The position numbers were made by a program, and so were the translations under genes. The notes below the pieces were generated by a model. It worked only from the letters and a program-made list of their open reading frames with translations. It was not told the origin of the DNA and ran no database searches. Positions 1 to 8,466 of a stretch of 33,713 nucleotides of DNA are shown piece after piece; the stretch's first letter is position 1, and every line of letters starts with the position of its first letter. The stretch comes from a gamma proteobacterium L18 (lineage in GTDB: Bacteria > Pseudomonadota > Gammaproteobacteria > Pseudomonadales > Pseudomonadaceae), in contig KI547165.1 of the NCBI GenBank assembly GCA_000497835.1, positions 504,670-538,382 on the forward strand, given 5' to 3'.

Positions 1-434
1 TGCTGGGTGGCCTGTTGCAGCGCCTGGAAGCGGCGCGCCTGGCGCGCACGCTGGGGACCTTGCTGCACAACGGCGTGGCGCTGCTGGCGGCGCTGCGCAT
101 CGCCACCGAGGTGGCCAGCAACCGCGCCGTGCGTGCCCAGGTGCAGGCCGCCACCGAGCAGGTCAAGGGCGGCGGCTCCCTGACCTTGGCCTTGAGCCGC
201 GACAACCTGTTGCCGGAACTGGCCGTGCAGATGATCCAGGTAGGCGAGGAGGCCGGCCAGCTCGACACCATGCTGCTGAAGGTGGCGGACGTGTTCGATG
301 CCGAGGCGCGGCGCAGCATCGCCCGCCTGCTGGCCGCCCTGGTGCCCACCCTGACAATCGTCATGGCGGTGCTGGTGGCGTTCATCATGTTGGCCATCAT
401 GCTGCCGCTGATGAGCCTGACCAGTAATATCTGA
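1..434 (+). CDS. gspF: T2SS inner-membrane platform protein GspF, C-terminal part (cut by window start)
   Basis: The reading frame is open from base 3, so the gene begins before the window. The visible 144 residues match the second half of the GspF/PilC fold: a helical bundle with the LPELAVQMIQVGEEAGQLDTM stretch that recurs in this family, then a long C-terminal hydrophobic helix (AALVPTLTIVMAVLVAFIML) and a short tail ending in SLTSNI. GspF is the polytopic inner-membrane protein that couples the GspE ATPase to pseudopilus assembly. The gspG start lies 9 bases downstream. The ATPase gene gspE is not in the window and presumably lies upstream. Family assignment is secure because of both the motif and the following gspG-D order. 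Confidence 0.93.
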   Translation, partial: LGGLLQRLEAARLARTLGTLLHNGVALLAALRIATEVASNRAVRAQVQAATEQVKGGGSLTLALSRDNLLPELAVQMIQVGEEAGQLDTMLLKVADVFDAEARRSIARLLAALVPTLTIVMAVLVAFIMLAIMLPLMSLTSNI

Positions 435-443
435 GGGCTGAAC

Positions 444-845
444 ATGAAGCAGTCACGCGGTTTTACCCTGCTGGAGATGCTGGCGGTGATTGTGCTGCTG
501 GGCATCGTCGCGACCATCGTGGTGCGCCAGGTGGGTGGCAATGTCGACAAGGGCAAGTACGGCGCGGGCAAGGCGCAGTTGGCCAGCCTGTCGATGAAAA
601 TCGAGAGCTACGGCCTGGACATGGGCGCGCCGCCACGGGATTTGAACCAGTTGGTCGAAAAGCCCGCCGGGGCCAGTCATTGGGCTGGGCCTTACGCCAA
701 GCCCTCGGACCTCAAGGACCCCTTCGGCCATCCCTTCGGCTATCGCTACCCCGGCCAGCATGGCAGCTTCGACCTGATTTTCTATGGTCAGGACGGACAG
801 CCGGGCGGCGAGGGCTACAACGCCGACCTGGGCAACTGGGAATGA
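444..845 (+). CDS. gspG: T2SS major pseudopilin GspG
   Basis: 133 residues, the usual GspG length. A type III (prepilin) signal MKQSRG is followed by FTLLEMLAVIVLLGIVATIV, so prepilin peptidase should cut after Gly6 and leave Phe+1 and Glu+5. The C-terminal part (YGQDGQPGGEGYNADLGNW) matches the conserved calcium-binding end of major pseudopilins. GspG polymerises into the periplasmic pseudopilus that pushes substrates through the secretin. The ATG follows a purine-rich stretch (ctgagggctgaac). The stop overlaps the gspH start in an ATGA, indicating translational coupling. Confidence 0.96.
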   Translation: MKQSRGFTLLEMLAVIVLLGIVATIVVRQVGGNVDKGKYGAGKAQLASLSMKIESYGLDMGAPPRDLNQLVEKPAGASHWAGPYAKPSDLKDPFGHPFGYRYPGQHGSFDLIFYGQDGQPGGEGYNADLGNWE

Positions 846-1273
846 ACACGCCCCGTTCCGGCTTCACCTTGCTGGAGCTGTTGTTGGTGATCGCGCTGAT
901 GGCGGTGGCCCTGGGCGTGCTGGGCGTAGGCCTGGGCCGTGGGATGGAGGCGGCGCGTGAGCGACAGGCGCTGCGTGACATTGTCGGTGCACTGCGCCAG
1001 GCGCGTACCCAGTCGGTGCTCAGCGGCATACCGGCGCAGGTGCGCTTCGACTTGCCGGGCCACCGCTTCCAGGCCCCTGGCCAGGCAACGGGACGCTGGC
1101 CGGCTGACCTGGGCCTGCAACTGACCACGGCGGCGCAGCTGGGCCCGGCGGTGGCGTTCTACCCGGACGGCAGCTCCAGCGGCGGCAATCTGTTGTTGAC
1201 CCGTGGCGAACAACGCTGGCGCATCGACGTCAGCTGGCTGCTGGGCGACGTGCGCTTGCAGGCGCTGCCATGA
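842..1273 (+). CDS. gspH: T2SS minor pseudopilin GspH
   Basis: 143 residues from the ATG that overlaps the gspG stop (ATGA at 842-845). An upstream extension of the frame is possible but would run deep into gspG and put residues in front of the prepilin leader. The leader MNTPRSG precedes FTLLELLLVIALMAVALGVL, with cleavage after Gly7 and Glu at +5. The remainder is a GspH-like globular domain (QALRDIVGALRQARTQSVLSG region). Minor pseudopilins H, I, J and K initiate or cap the pseudopilus. Assigned to H by size and by position between G and I. Confidence 0.92.
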   Translation: MNTPRSGFTLLELLLVIALMAVALGVLGVGLGRGMEAARERQALRDIVGALRQARTQSVLSGIPAQVRFDLPGHRFQAPGQATGRWPADLGLQLTTAAQLGPAVAFYPDGSSSGGNLLLTRGEQRWRIDVSWLLGDVRLQALP

Positions 1274-1632
1274 AGGGCTTCGGCCTGCTGGAAATGCTCG
1301 CTGCCCTGGCGGTGTTTGCCGTGGGTTGCACGGTGCTGTTGGTGGCCTTCGGGCAGGCGACGCGGACCCTGGAACAGGTGCGGGCCAGCGACCATTTGAG
1401 CTTGGTGGCGCGCAGTTTGATCGATGCCCGCCGTGATCAACGCTGGGTGCCCGGTGATAGCCAAGGCAGTAGCGACGGCGTGCAATGGCGCTTGCGCGTC
1501 AGCAGCGAGCCTGGATCGGCGACCCTGTTGCCACTGCTACGCATCGATCTGCACGTGCGCGAAGGCACCCGCAGCCTGCGCCTGAGCACCTTGGCGGTGC
1601 AGGCAAAGGCCGATCTGGATGCCCAGCCGTGA
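1270..1632 (+). CDS. gspI: T2SS minor pseudopilin GspI
   Basis: 120 residues. A very short leader MKG is followed by FGLLEMLAALAVFAVGCTVL, typical of GspI, whose leaders are often only a few residues. The start codon overlaps the gspH stop (ATGA, 1270-1273), and its own stop overlaps the gspJ start (GTGA, 1629-1632). In characterised systems GspI nucleates the I-J-K tip complex of the pseudopilus. The length and the placement H-I-J fit well. Confidence 0.92.
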   Translation: MKGFGLLEMLAALAVFAVGCTVLLVAFGQATRTLEQVRASDHLSLVARSLIDARRDQRWVPGDSQGSSDGVQWRLRVSSEPGSATLLPLLRIDLHVREGTRSLRLSTLAVQAKADLDAQP

Positions 1633-2231
1633 AACGCCTGGCCGAGGGTTTCACCCTGTTGGAGATGCTGTTCTCCCTGGCGCTGCTGGCCGTGCTGATG
1701 GGGTTGGTAGGCACCGCCTTGATCGGCGCCAATCGGGCCCTGGCCAAGGGCGAGCGTTACAGCCAGCAACTTGAACAGGTGCGCGCCAGTCAGAATTTTC
1801 TCCAGCGGGCCTTGCAGGGCGCGTTGCCGGTGGGGCTGGACAATGACGAGCAGGCGCAGGTGTTCGATGGCGGGCCCCAACGCCTGGTGTTTGCCGCCGG
1901 GCTGGACAGCGCCCTGGGCGGTGGCATCCAGATCCATACCGTGGAAGTGGTGCAGCACACCCTGCAAGTACGCTTCACCCAACTGCTGCACGGCGAGCTC
2001 AAGCCCTGGGGGCAGCCGCAGGTGTTGCTGGACAATGTGCGCGACCTGCACCTGAGCTATCGCGGTCGTGACGAGCGCGGCCGCGCCACCGCCTGGTTGA
2101 CCCGCTGGCCGTGGCCGGCGCGCCTGCCCCAGGCGGTGCGCATCGAACTGGCCAACGGCGGCCCGGTGCCCTGGGCCACGCAAGTGGTGGCGTTGCGCCT
2201 GGAACTCAGCGACCAGACGGGTACGCAATGA
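1629..2231 (+). CDS. gspJ: T2SS minor pseudopilin GspJ
   Basis: 200 residues using a GTG start that overlaps the gspI stop. An upstream in-frame start exists but would read through gspI, and the leader MKRLAEG before FTLLEMLFSLALLAVLMG fixes the true start. The long globular domain, including an RDLHLSYRGRDERGR-like strand pattern and the late VRIELANGG and VVALRLELS segments, is characteristic of GspJ. It should form the pseudopilus tip with GspI and GspK. It is translationally coupled to gspK by ATGA at 2228-2231. Confidence 0.92.
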   Translation: MKRLAEGFTLLEMLFSLALLAVLMGLVGTALIGANRALAKGERYSQQLEQVRASQNFLQRALQGALPVGLDNDEQAQVFDGGPQRLVFAAGLDSALGGGIQIHTVEVVQHTLQVRFTQLLHGELKPWGQPQVLLDNVRDLHLSYRGRDERGRATAWLTRWPWPARLPQAVRIELANGGPVPWATQVVALRLELSDQTGTQ

Positions 2232-2953
2232 TGAACCGTCAGCGTGGCATGGCGCTGTTGTTGGTGCTGTGGGCCATGGCCCTGCTGGCGATGCTGCTGG
2301 CCGGGCTGGTGGTGGAAGTGCGTCAGCAGGCGCGGCTGAGCCTGTGGCAGCGCGAACACACCCGCGCCAGCCTGGCCGCCGAAGCGGGCTTGAACCTGGC
2401 GGTACGCGCCTTGAGCGACCGCGATGGCCAGCGGCGCTGGTTGGCCGATGGCCGCGTGCAAGCGCTGCGTTTTGACGATGCGGCGTTGCAGGTCAGTGTG
2501 CGCAGTGAGCGCGGCAAGCTGGACCTTAACGCGGCCTCGGCCACGGATTTTGCGCGCCTGCTGCAGGCACTGGGCGCCACTGCGGCCAGCAGCCAGGCCC
2601 TGGCGCAGGCGTTGGAGCAGCGTCGCAACGGCAATCAACCACCCATTCGGGCGCTGGAGGAACTGCGCGATCTGCCCGGTATGGACGTTAGCCTGTATCA
2701 GGCGCTGCTCGACCAGGTCACGGTCTGGAGCGGCCAGGAAAGCCCTGATCCGGCGTTCGCCACACCCTTGCTGCAACGTGCCCTGGGCCTGCCCAAGGCA
2801 ACCGCGATGGGCGCCGACCCCGGACAGATCCTGAGTATTCGCAGTCAGGCGCGGTTACCCGACGGATTCACCGCCGTGATCGACAGCACGGTGCTACTGT
2901 CTCCGATGGAGAACGGCGCACGTCCCTTCAGAATCGTGCGCTACAACCCGTGA
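2228..2953 (+). CDS. gspK: T2SS minor pseudopilin GspK
   Basis: 241 residues, shorter than the roughly 300 of well-known GspK proteins. The leader MMNRQRG precedes MALLLVLWAMALLAML. As is typical of GspK, the conserved Glu at +5 is absent (Leu here), fitting its role as the outermost tip subunit. The middle contains the helical SAM-like region (DLNAASATDFARLLQALGA, then IRALEELRDLPGMD), a GspK hallmark. Tandem ATGs at 2228 and 2231 make the start uncertain by one codon. The stop overlaps the gspL start (GTGA). Confidence 0.92.
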   Translation: MMNRQRGMALLLVLWAMALLAMLLAGLVVEVRQQARLSLWQREHTRASLAAEAGLNLAVRALSDRDGQRRWLADGRVQALRFDDAALQVSVRSERGKLDLNAASATDFARLLQALGATAASSQALAQALEQRRNGNQPPIRALEELRDLPGMDVSLYQALLDQVTVWSGQESPDPAFATPLLQRALGLPKATAMGADPGQILSIRSQARLPDGFTAVIDSTVLLSPMENGARPFRIVRYNP

Positions 2954-3996
2954 GACCCTGGCCCATGCGCGGTGTAACCCTGTGGCAGGAGCAATGGCAA
3001 CGACGTTGGCAGGGAAGCGGTGTACAAGCGTTTTTTCGGGCCTGGGGCCGCGAACTGGTGGACAGCCTGCCGGCCGCCGTGCGCCATGCCTTGCAACCCG
3101 GTCGGGCGCCGCGATCGGTTGCCTGGCCGCTGGCCGCTGATACTGGCACGCCAGGCGAGCGGGTGGTGCTTGAGCTACCGGCCGCGTTCGCGCTGAGCCG
3201 TCGCCTGGCGCTGCCCCTGGCGGCCGGACGCGACTTGTCGCAACTGATGCAGTTCGAACTCGACCGTTTCACGCCGTTCACCGCCGAGCAGGTGCACTAC
3301 GTGGTGCGCCAGGAAGCCGTGGCAGGGGAGCAGTTGTGGGTGAGCCTGGCCCTGGTGCGTCGCGACTGGCTGCAGGAATGCCTGGGCCAATGCCAGGCGC
3401 GGGGGTGGGTGGTATCGGGTATTCAACTGTTGGACGATCAGGGCCAGCCCACCGGGCTTGATCTGTTGCCCTCCGCCCATCAGGCAGTGGCCAGCGCCCA
3501 AGGGCGGCACCTGGCCCTGGGCCTGAGTGCGCTGTGCCTGGTGTTGTTGGCCGCTATCCCGCTGACCTGGCAACACAACCGCGCCCAGGCACTGGAGGCC
3601 ATGCACGCCGAGGTGCAAAACCTGCGTGCCCAGGCCGCCGAAGTCGCCGCCTTGCGCAAAACCCTCGATGAAGCCCAGGGCGCCGCACAGTTCATTGCCC
3701 GGCGCCGCCTGGCGCAGCCGGGGCGGGCGCTGCTGCTCAGCGAACTCACCACCTGCCTGCCCAGCGACACCTGGCTGCAGAGCCTGGAGATCCATGCCGA
3801 TGGCCAGGTGGACATGGCGGGCCTCAGCGCCCGTGCCAGCGCCCTGATCAGCCAGATCAAGGGCTGCAATCACCTGGTCGACGCCCAATACCAGGGCGTG
3901 ATCCAACCGGACGAGGCCAGCGGCCGCGATCGTTTCTACTTGCGTGCCAAGGCACGTGGCGAGGCCGGCGATGCGCCGCACCCTGACCAGCCGTGA
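2950..3996 (+). CDS. gspL: T2SS inner-membrane assembly protein GspL
   Basis: 348 residues from a GTG coupled to gspK; ATG 2965 is an alternative five codons in. The N-terminal half is an actin-like cytoplasmic domain (VVLELPAAFALSRRLALPL, then LMQFELDRFTPFTAEQVHY, the classic GspL/PilM-like signature). One membrane segment lies around residues 177-197 (HLALGLSALCLVLLAAIPLTW). A coiled-coil and a ferredoxin-like periplasmic domain follow (LLLSELTTCLPSDTWLQSLE). GspL recruits the GspE ATPase and pairs with GspM. It is shorter than many homologues. The 3' end overlaps gspM by 26 bases. Confidence 0.9.
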   Translation: MRPWPMRGVTLWQEQWQRRWQGSGVQAFFRAWGRELVDSLPAAVRHALQPGRAPRSVAWPLAADTGTPGERVVLELPAAFALSRRLALPLAAGRDLSQLMQFELDRFTPFTAEQVHYVVRQEAVAGEQLWVSLALVRRDWLQECLGQCQARGWVVSGIQLLDDQGQPTGLDLLPSAHQAVASAQGRHLALGLSALCLVLLAAIPLTWQHNRAQALEAMHAEVQNLRAQAAEVAALRKTLDEAQGAAQFIARRRLAQPGRALLLSELTTCLPSDTWLQSLEIHADGQVDMAGLSARASALISQIKGCNHLVDAQYQGVIQPDEASGRDRFYLRAKARGEAGDAPHPDQP

Positions 3997-4570
3997 GCGG
4001 CGCATCGGCGCCTGGCTGCTGCTGGCTGCAGTGGTGGCGGGTATTTATTGGCTGCTGGTGGTGCCGCTGTTCATTGCCCCGCTGCAAGACATCGATGAAC
4101 AGATGCAGACCCTGGGCGAGCAGCGCCAGCGCTACCAGCAATTGCTGGCCCAGCGTCAGCAACTGGAACAGGGCCTTGAAGCCGTTCAGGGCGACGAGGT
4201 GGGCCTGCTGGCAGGTGACGACCCCAGCGCCGTGGCGGCCGACCTGATGCAAAACCTGGCCCAGCGCATCAAGACCAATGCCAACCGTGGCGCCGGCTGC
4301 GTGCTGACCCAACGCATGCCCATCGTCACCCAGGAGCCGGACGCCACACCGTTCCGCCAGGCGCGCCTGAGCCTGGACCTGGACTGCGGCATCGAGCCAT
4401 TGATGGTGTTGCTGCAACAGCTGGAATCGGCCGAGCCACCGCTGTTCGTCGACGAGCTGAACATCCGCCGCGCCAACAGCGCGCCCGCCAGCGGCGGGGC
4501 CGGGCGCCTGACCGTGCACATGCTGGTGGGCGGCTACCTGGCGGCACCCGCCCAGGAGCCCGCGCAATGA
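3971..4570 (+). CDS. gspM: T2SS inner-membrane assembly protein GspM
   Basis: 199 residues from ATG 3971, chosen because it places a short basic tail (MRRTLTSRERR) before the single membrane helix (IGAWLLLAAVVAGIYWLLVV), the normal GspM topology. A GTG or ATG further upstream would only lengthen the cytoplasmic tail. A periplasmic coiled coil (residues about 40-65) and a ferredoxin-like domain follow. GspM dimerises with GspL and stabilises the inner-membrane platform. The stop overlaps the next gene in ATGA (4567-4570). Confidence 0.88.
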   Translation: MRRTLTSRERRIGAWLLLAAVVAGIYWLLVVPLFIAPLQDIDEQMQTLGEQRQRYQQLLAQRQQLEQGLEAVQGDEVGLLAGDDPSAVAADLMQNLAQRIKTNANRGAGCVLTQRMPIVTQEPDATPFRQARLSLDLDCGIEPLMVLLQQLESAEPPLFVDELNIRRANSAPASGGAGRLTVHMLVGGYLAAPAQEPAQ

Positions 4571-5124
4571 CTGCGTGGCGCCAGCCACACGTACAGGCGC
4601 TGGCCTTGCTGGCGCTGCTGATGGCGGCCGCCGTGGCGTGGTTATGGACAGGGGTAGGCAGCCAGCCGCAATGGCCGCCATCGCTGCCGGCCACCGCCGC
4701 CGCCACGCCCGCCGCAGCCCCACAAGCGGCACCCACGCCGTCCTTGCAGGCCCTGGCCGCCACCTGGCAAACGCCGCTGTTCAGCCCCGACCGCGCGCCG
4801 GACAAGGCCGCTCGCACCGCCCAGGCCAGCCCCGACCTCAGCGGCTTGCGCCTGACCGGCGTGGTCATCGACGGCAGTGTGCGCCGTGCGCTGTTCAAGC
4901 AGGCCGACGGCCGCGACGTCAGCCTGCGCGAAGGCGCGCAACTGGCCAACGGCTGGCACCTGCAACGGGTCGAGGCCCAGGCCGTACAGCTGGAACTCAA
5001 CGGTCAGCAACGGCGCCTGCTGTTGCCGTCGCCACGCCTGCCAAATATGCCAATGACGCCTGCGCCGTCGTCCATACTGCTGGACAAGCCCGCGCATCCG
5101 TCGCCTGCCCCCGGGGGTCATTGA
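4567..5124 (+). CDS. T2SS GspC/HxcP-like (annotated GspN in some genomes) inner-membrane connector
   Basis: 185 residues. One N-terminal membrane helix (residues about 10-28), a Pro/Ala-rich linker (about 35-60), then a homology-region-like module: LSGLRLTGVVIDGSVRRALF, a DGRDVSLREGAQLANGWHL strand pair and VQLELNGQQRRLLL. That pattern matches the HR domain of GspC, which contacts the secretin N0 domain. There is no PDZ or coiled-coil domain, as in the short HxcP-type proteins. The C-terminus is Pro/Ser-rich. It sits two bases before the secretin gene, the expected partner. Whether to call it GspC or GspN is unclear from sequence alone. Confidence 0.75.
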   Translation: MTAWRQPHVQALALLALLMAAAVAWLWTGVGSQPQWPPSLPATAAATPAAAPQAAPTPSLQALAATWQTPLFSPDRAPDKAARTAQASPDLSGLRLTGVVIDGSVRRALFKQADGRDVSLREGAQLANGWHLQRVEAQAVQLELNGQQRRLLLPSPRLPNMPMTPAPSSILLDKPAHPSPAPGGH

Positions 5125-5126
5125 AT

Positions 5127-7388
5127 ATGCCACCATCCTTGGTTCCGGCTTTGCTCGTGCTGGCGGTGCTGCTGACCAGCTGCAGTTCGCCCCACACGCT
5201 GGACAGCGACTACAGCCTTGAGCGCGAAGCCTTGCGCGGCACCGGCGACCAGCGCGGGCCGGTCAGCGCAACGCCCATGCCGCCCCCCGTGGCCAACCCA
5301 CCGGGCACCGCCACGGGCACCCAGCGCCAGATTATCCAGGGCAATCAGCGCTTTGTGCAGGGCGCGGTGCCCGGCAACGTGCGCCCGGTGCCGCTGGGCA
5401 CGCGCCAGGGCGACGGCACAGGCGGGGTGATGTTCAACTTCAACAACCAGTCCATCGTCGCGGTGATCAACACCATCATGGGCGACCTGTTGCAGGAGAA
5501 TTACAGCATTGCCCAGGGCGTGACCGGCGATGTGTCGTTCTCCACTTCGAAGCCGGTGGACAAGGCGCAGTCCATGGCGATCCTGGAGTCGCTGCTGTCC
5601 TGGACCAACAACGCGATGATCCGCCAGGGCGACCGCTATCTGATCCTGCCGGCCAATCAGGCGGTAGCCGGGCAGCTGGTGCCGTCCATGGGCTTGCGCC
5701 AACCGGCGGCGGGGCTCTCGGTGCGGTTGTTCCCGCTGCGCTTTATCTCGGCGCCGGAGATGCAGAAGCTGCTCAAGCCGTTTGCCCGTGAAAACGCCTT
5801 CCTGCTGGTGGACCCGGCGCGCAACGTGCTGGGCATGGCCGGCACCGCCGACGAGTTGGCCAATTACCAGGCCAGCATCGATACCTTTGATGTGGATTGG
5901 CTGCGTGGCATGTCCATCGGCGTGTTCGGCTTGCAGCGTGCCACCGTGGCGGAGTTGATGCCCGAGCTGCAGAAAGTCTTCGGTCCCGACAGTGGCACGC
6001 CCTTGGCCGGCATGCTGCGGTTCATGCCCATCGAGCGCACCAACTCGGTGGTGGCCATCTCGTCCCAGCCCCAGTACCTGCAGGAGGTGGGCGAGTGGAT
6101 TCGTACCATCGACAACGGCGGCGGCAACGAGCCGCAGCTGTACGTGTACGACGTGCGCAACATGAAGGCCAGCGACCTGGCGCGCTACCTGCGGCAGATC
6201 TACGGCACCGGCGCGATCAAGGAAGAAGCGCCCGCCGAGGTGGCCCCGGGCATGACCACCACCACATTGGGCACGCCGATCGGCAGCACGGGCACCAATG
6301 GCTCGGGCATGGGCAGCGGCACCTTGAGTAGCCTGACCCGCAGCAACAGCCTGGGCCAGTCGACCAATCTGGGGCAGGGCGGTGTCAATCAAGGCCAGAA
6401 CTACGGGCAGCAGAACCAGGCCAACGCCACGGATGAGGGCGCGGACACCAACAACACCGACACCAGCGGCCGCAAAAGCCTGGACGACAGCACCCGCATC
6501 ACGGCCCAGCAAAGCAGCAACCAGTTGCTGATCCGTACCCGGCCCAGCCAGTGGGCCGAAATCGAAAGCGCCATCCGCCGCCTGGACAACCCGCCGATGC
6601 AGGTGCAGATCGAGACGCGGATTCTGGAAGTGTCGCTGACCGGCGAGCTGGACCTGGGCGTGCAGTGGTACCTGGGGCGCCTGGCGGGCAACTCCACCAC
6701 CACCGGTATCGGTAACGTCAGTGGCAGCCAGGGCGCACTGGGCAGTGGCGGAGCGGGGTTGGGCAGCACCGATTCGCTGTTCTACTCCTTTGTCGGCAAC
6801 AACCTGCAAATCGCCATCCGCGCGCTGGAGTCGAGCGGCAAGACCCAAGTGCTGTCGGCGCCGTCGCTGGTGGTGATGAACAATCAGCAAGCGCAGATTC
6901 AGGTGGGCGACAACATCCCCATCAGCCAGACCACGGTCAGCACCATCGCCTCCGACACCACCTTGAGCAGCGTGGAATACGTGCAGACCGGCGTGATCCT
7001 GGACGTGGTACCGCGTATCAACCCTGGTGGCCTGGTGTACATGGACATCAAGCAGCAGGTCAGCGATGCCGGCACCACCACGGCCACGGACGTCAACCCG
7101 CGCATCTCCACGCGCTCCATTGCCACGCAGGTGGCGGTGCAGAGTGGGCAGACGGTGTTGTTGGGGGGGCTGATCAAGCAGGACGATGCGCAGGCGGTGA
7201 ACAAGGTGCCGTTCCTGGGCTCGGTGCCAGGGCTGGGTTGGCTGTTCGGTGCCACGACGCGCACCAAGGGGCGCACTGAGTTGATCGTGTTGATCACCCC
7301 CAGGGTGGTGACCAACAACAGCGAGGCGCGGGAGGTGACGGATGAGTATCAGCGCCAGTTCAAGCTGTTGCAGCCGGGGCGGTTGTGA
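5127..7388 (+). CDS. gspD: T2SS secretin GspD, predicted lipoprotein (HxcQ-like)
   Basis: 753 residues. A type II signal peptide MPPSLVPALLVLAVLLTSC ends in a lipobox (LTSC), with Ser-Ser after the Cys and no Asp at +2, so the mature protein should be lipidated and sorted to the outer membrane. N0-N3 domains precede a secretin core with VLSAPSLVVMNNQQAQIQVG (about residues 574-593), TVLLGGLIKQDD, VPFLGSVPGLGWLFG and LIVLITPRVV (about 718-728). Residues about 374-451 form a long Gly/Ser/Asn/Gln/Thr-rich insertion in the N3 region. No pilotin gene and no S-domain are seen, consistent with self-piloting as shown for HxcQ. It is the last gene of the operon. Confidence 0.95.
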   Translation: MPPSLVPALLVLAVLLTSCSSPHTLDSDYSLEREALRGTGDQRGPVSATPMPPPVANPPGTATGTQRQIIQGNQRFVQGAVPGNVRPVPLGTRQGDGTGGVMFNFNNQSIVAVINTIMGDLLQENYSIAQGVTGDVSFSTSKPVDKAQSMAILESLLSWTNNAMIRQGDRYLILPANQAVAGQLVPSMGLRQPAAGLSVRLFPLRFISAPEMQKLLKPFARENAFLLVDPARNVLGMAGTADELANYQASIDTFDVDWLRGMSIGVFGLQRATVAELMPELQKVFGPDSGTPLAGMLRFMPIERTNSVVAISSQPQYLQEVGEWIRTIDNGGGNEPQLYVYDVRNMKASDLARYLRQIYGTGAIKEEAPAEVAPGMTTTTLGTPIGSTGTNGSGMGSGTLSSLTRSNSLGQSTNLGQGGVNQGQNYGQQNQANATDEGADTNNTDTSGRKSLDDSTRITAQQSSNQLLIRTRPSQWAEIESAIRRLDNPPMQVQIETRILEVSLTGELDLGVQWYLGRLAGNSTTTGIGNVSGSQGALGSGGAGLGSTDSLFYSFVGNNLQIAIRALESSGKTQVLSAPSLVVMNNQQAQIQVGDNIPISQTTVSTIASDTTLSSVEYVQTGVILDVVPRINPGGLVYMDIKQQVSDAGTTTATDVNPRISTRSIATQVAVQSGQTVLLGGLIKQDDAQAVNKVPFLGSVPGLGWLFGATTRTKGRTELIVLITPRVVTNNSEAREVTDEYQRQFKLLQPGRL

Positions 7389-7409
7389 CCTTGCGGCGCG
7401 CCTGAGCCG

Positions 7410-7502
7410 GCCTCTCGCGAGCAAGCTTTGCTCCCACAGAGGTGAGTCGAGCGCCGAGGCAAGGCTTTTACACTGTGGGAGCAAAGCTTGCTCGCGAGAG
7501 GC
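7410..7502. repeat. REPIN-type inverted repeat between convergent gspD and lysR
   Basis: Two perfectly complementary 30-base arms (7410-7439 and 7473-7502) flank a 33-base loop. The arm contains the CTCGCGAGCAAGCTTTGCTC core followed by CCACAG, a form common in fluorescens-group REP sequences. It lies between the stops of gspD and the minus-strand LysR gene, so it may also act as a bidirectional RNA hairpin, but it has no T-run. Confidence 0.85.
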
Positions 7503-7522
7503 CCTTATTTACACCCGCAGAA

Positions 7523-8407
7523 TCAGGCATTACCCAAGGCCAGATGCTGCTCCAGGGCCTCAATGAAACAGCGCACTTTGGGCGGCACCATGCGCGCAGT
7601 CGGGTAGACCGCCCAGATCGCCAGCGGCTCAGGCTGCGCATCCTCCAGCACAATCTCTTGCAGCAACCCTTGTTGCAGCGCCGCCTCCACATACCAGCGC
7701 GACAGATTGGCCACGCCCAGTTCGCCCACGCATGCTGCGAAAAGCCCTTCCAGCGAGCTGGCCGTAAAGCGCCCGGCAGTGCGCTGCCTGACGCTTTTTT
7801 CATCCGCGCTGAACGCCCAATGGGTCGTACCCGTGGTCACCAGGCAACTGTGGCTGGCAAGCTCTGCCAGCCGCCGTGGCGTGCCATGGCCATCGAGGTA
7901 CGCGGGCGCCGCACACAGCACCCGTGGGCTGTCCGCCAGGCGCCGCGCTACCAATCGGTTGTCCTTGAGCGGAGCGATGCGAATGGCCACGTCGATGCCC
8001 TGGCCGACAATATCGACCTGCTCGTCGGTCATCAGCAGGTCAACGTGCAGGGCCGGATGCTCACGCATGAAGGCGCACAACATGGGCGTTGCCACCGTAC
8101 GCCCGAAGGCGGCGGAGGTGGTGATGCGCAGGTGCCCGGCCAGGCTTGCGCCATCGGGGCGCAAGGCCGCCATGGCCGTGTCCCGACCCTCCAGCAACGC
8201 CTGGGCATGGGGCAGAAAAATCTCGCCATCGCGGGTAGGGGACAGCGCGCGCGTGGTGCGGTGCACCAGCCGGACCCCCAGTTCGGCTTCCAGGTTGTTG
8301 AGGCTGCGTGAGGCGGCCATGGCGGTCAGCGACAGCCGCCGGGCGGCCCCTGCCAGGCTGCCAACCTGCACGGCTTCGACAAACACGGCCACGTCTTCCA
8401 GTTTCAT
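7523..8407 (-). CDS. LysR-family transcriptional regulator (CrgA-like subgroup)
   Basis: 294 residues starting at ATG 8407; the longer open frame to the right was rejected because it crosses the divergent promoter region. The N-terminal winged HTH is plain (MKLEDVAVFVEAVQVGSLAGAARRL, then AASRSLNNLEAELGVRLVHR and TRALSPTRDG). It is followed by a two-lobed periplasmic-binding-type effector domain (HLRITTSAAFGR, then DVAIRIAPLKDNRLVARRLA). It is divergent from the MFS gene at 8546, with a dyad in the 138-base gap, so it most likely controls that transporter and itself. The effector is unknown. Confidence 0.9.
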   Translation of the reverse strand: MKLEDVAVFVEAVQVGSLAGAARRLSLTAMAASRSLNNLEAELGVRLVHRTTRALSPTRDGEIFLPHAQALLEGRDTAMAALRPDGASLAGHLRITTSAAFGRTVATPMLCAFMREHPALHVDLLMTDEQVDIVGQGIDVAIRIAPLKDNRLVARRLADSPRVLCAAPAYLDGHGTPRRLAELASHSCLVTTGTTHWAFSADEKSVRQRTAGRFTASSLEGLFAACVGELGVANLSRWYVEAALQQGLLQEIVLEDAQPEPLAIWAVYPTARMVPPKVRCFIEALEQHLALGNA

Positions 8408-8431
8408 TGTCTCGTTTTCCGTTAGAGTGCC

Positions 8432-8466
8432 ATAACCGTTTATACGTCTACACCGAAATCGGTTAT
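8432..8466. promoter_or_regulatory. Candidate LysR operator dyad in divergent promoter
   Basis: ATAACCG (8432-8438) and CGGTTAT (8460-8466) form a perfect 7-base dyad with a 21-base centre inside the intergenic region shared by the LysR gene and the MFS gene. Position and symmetry fit a LysR-type activator site. Binding is an inference. Confidence 0.45.

Noticed and set aside
5118..7484. 788-residue open frame on the minus strand opposite gspD
   Set aside because: Antisense shadow of the secretin; low-complexity His/Gln/Arg composition and no ribosome site.
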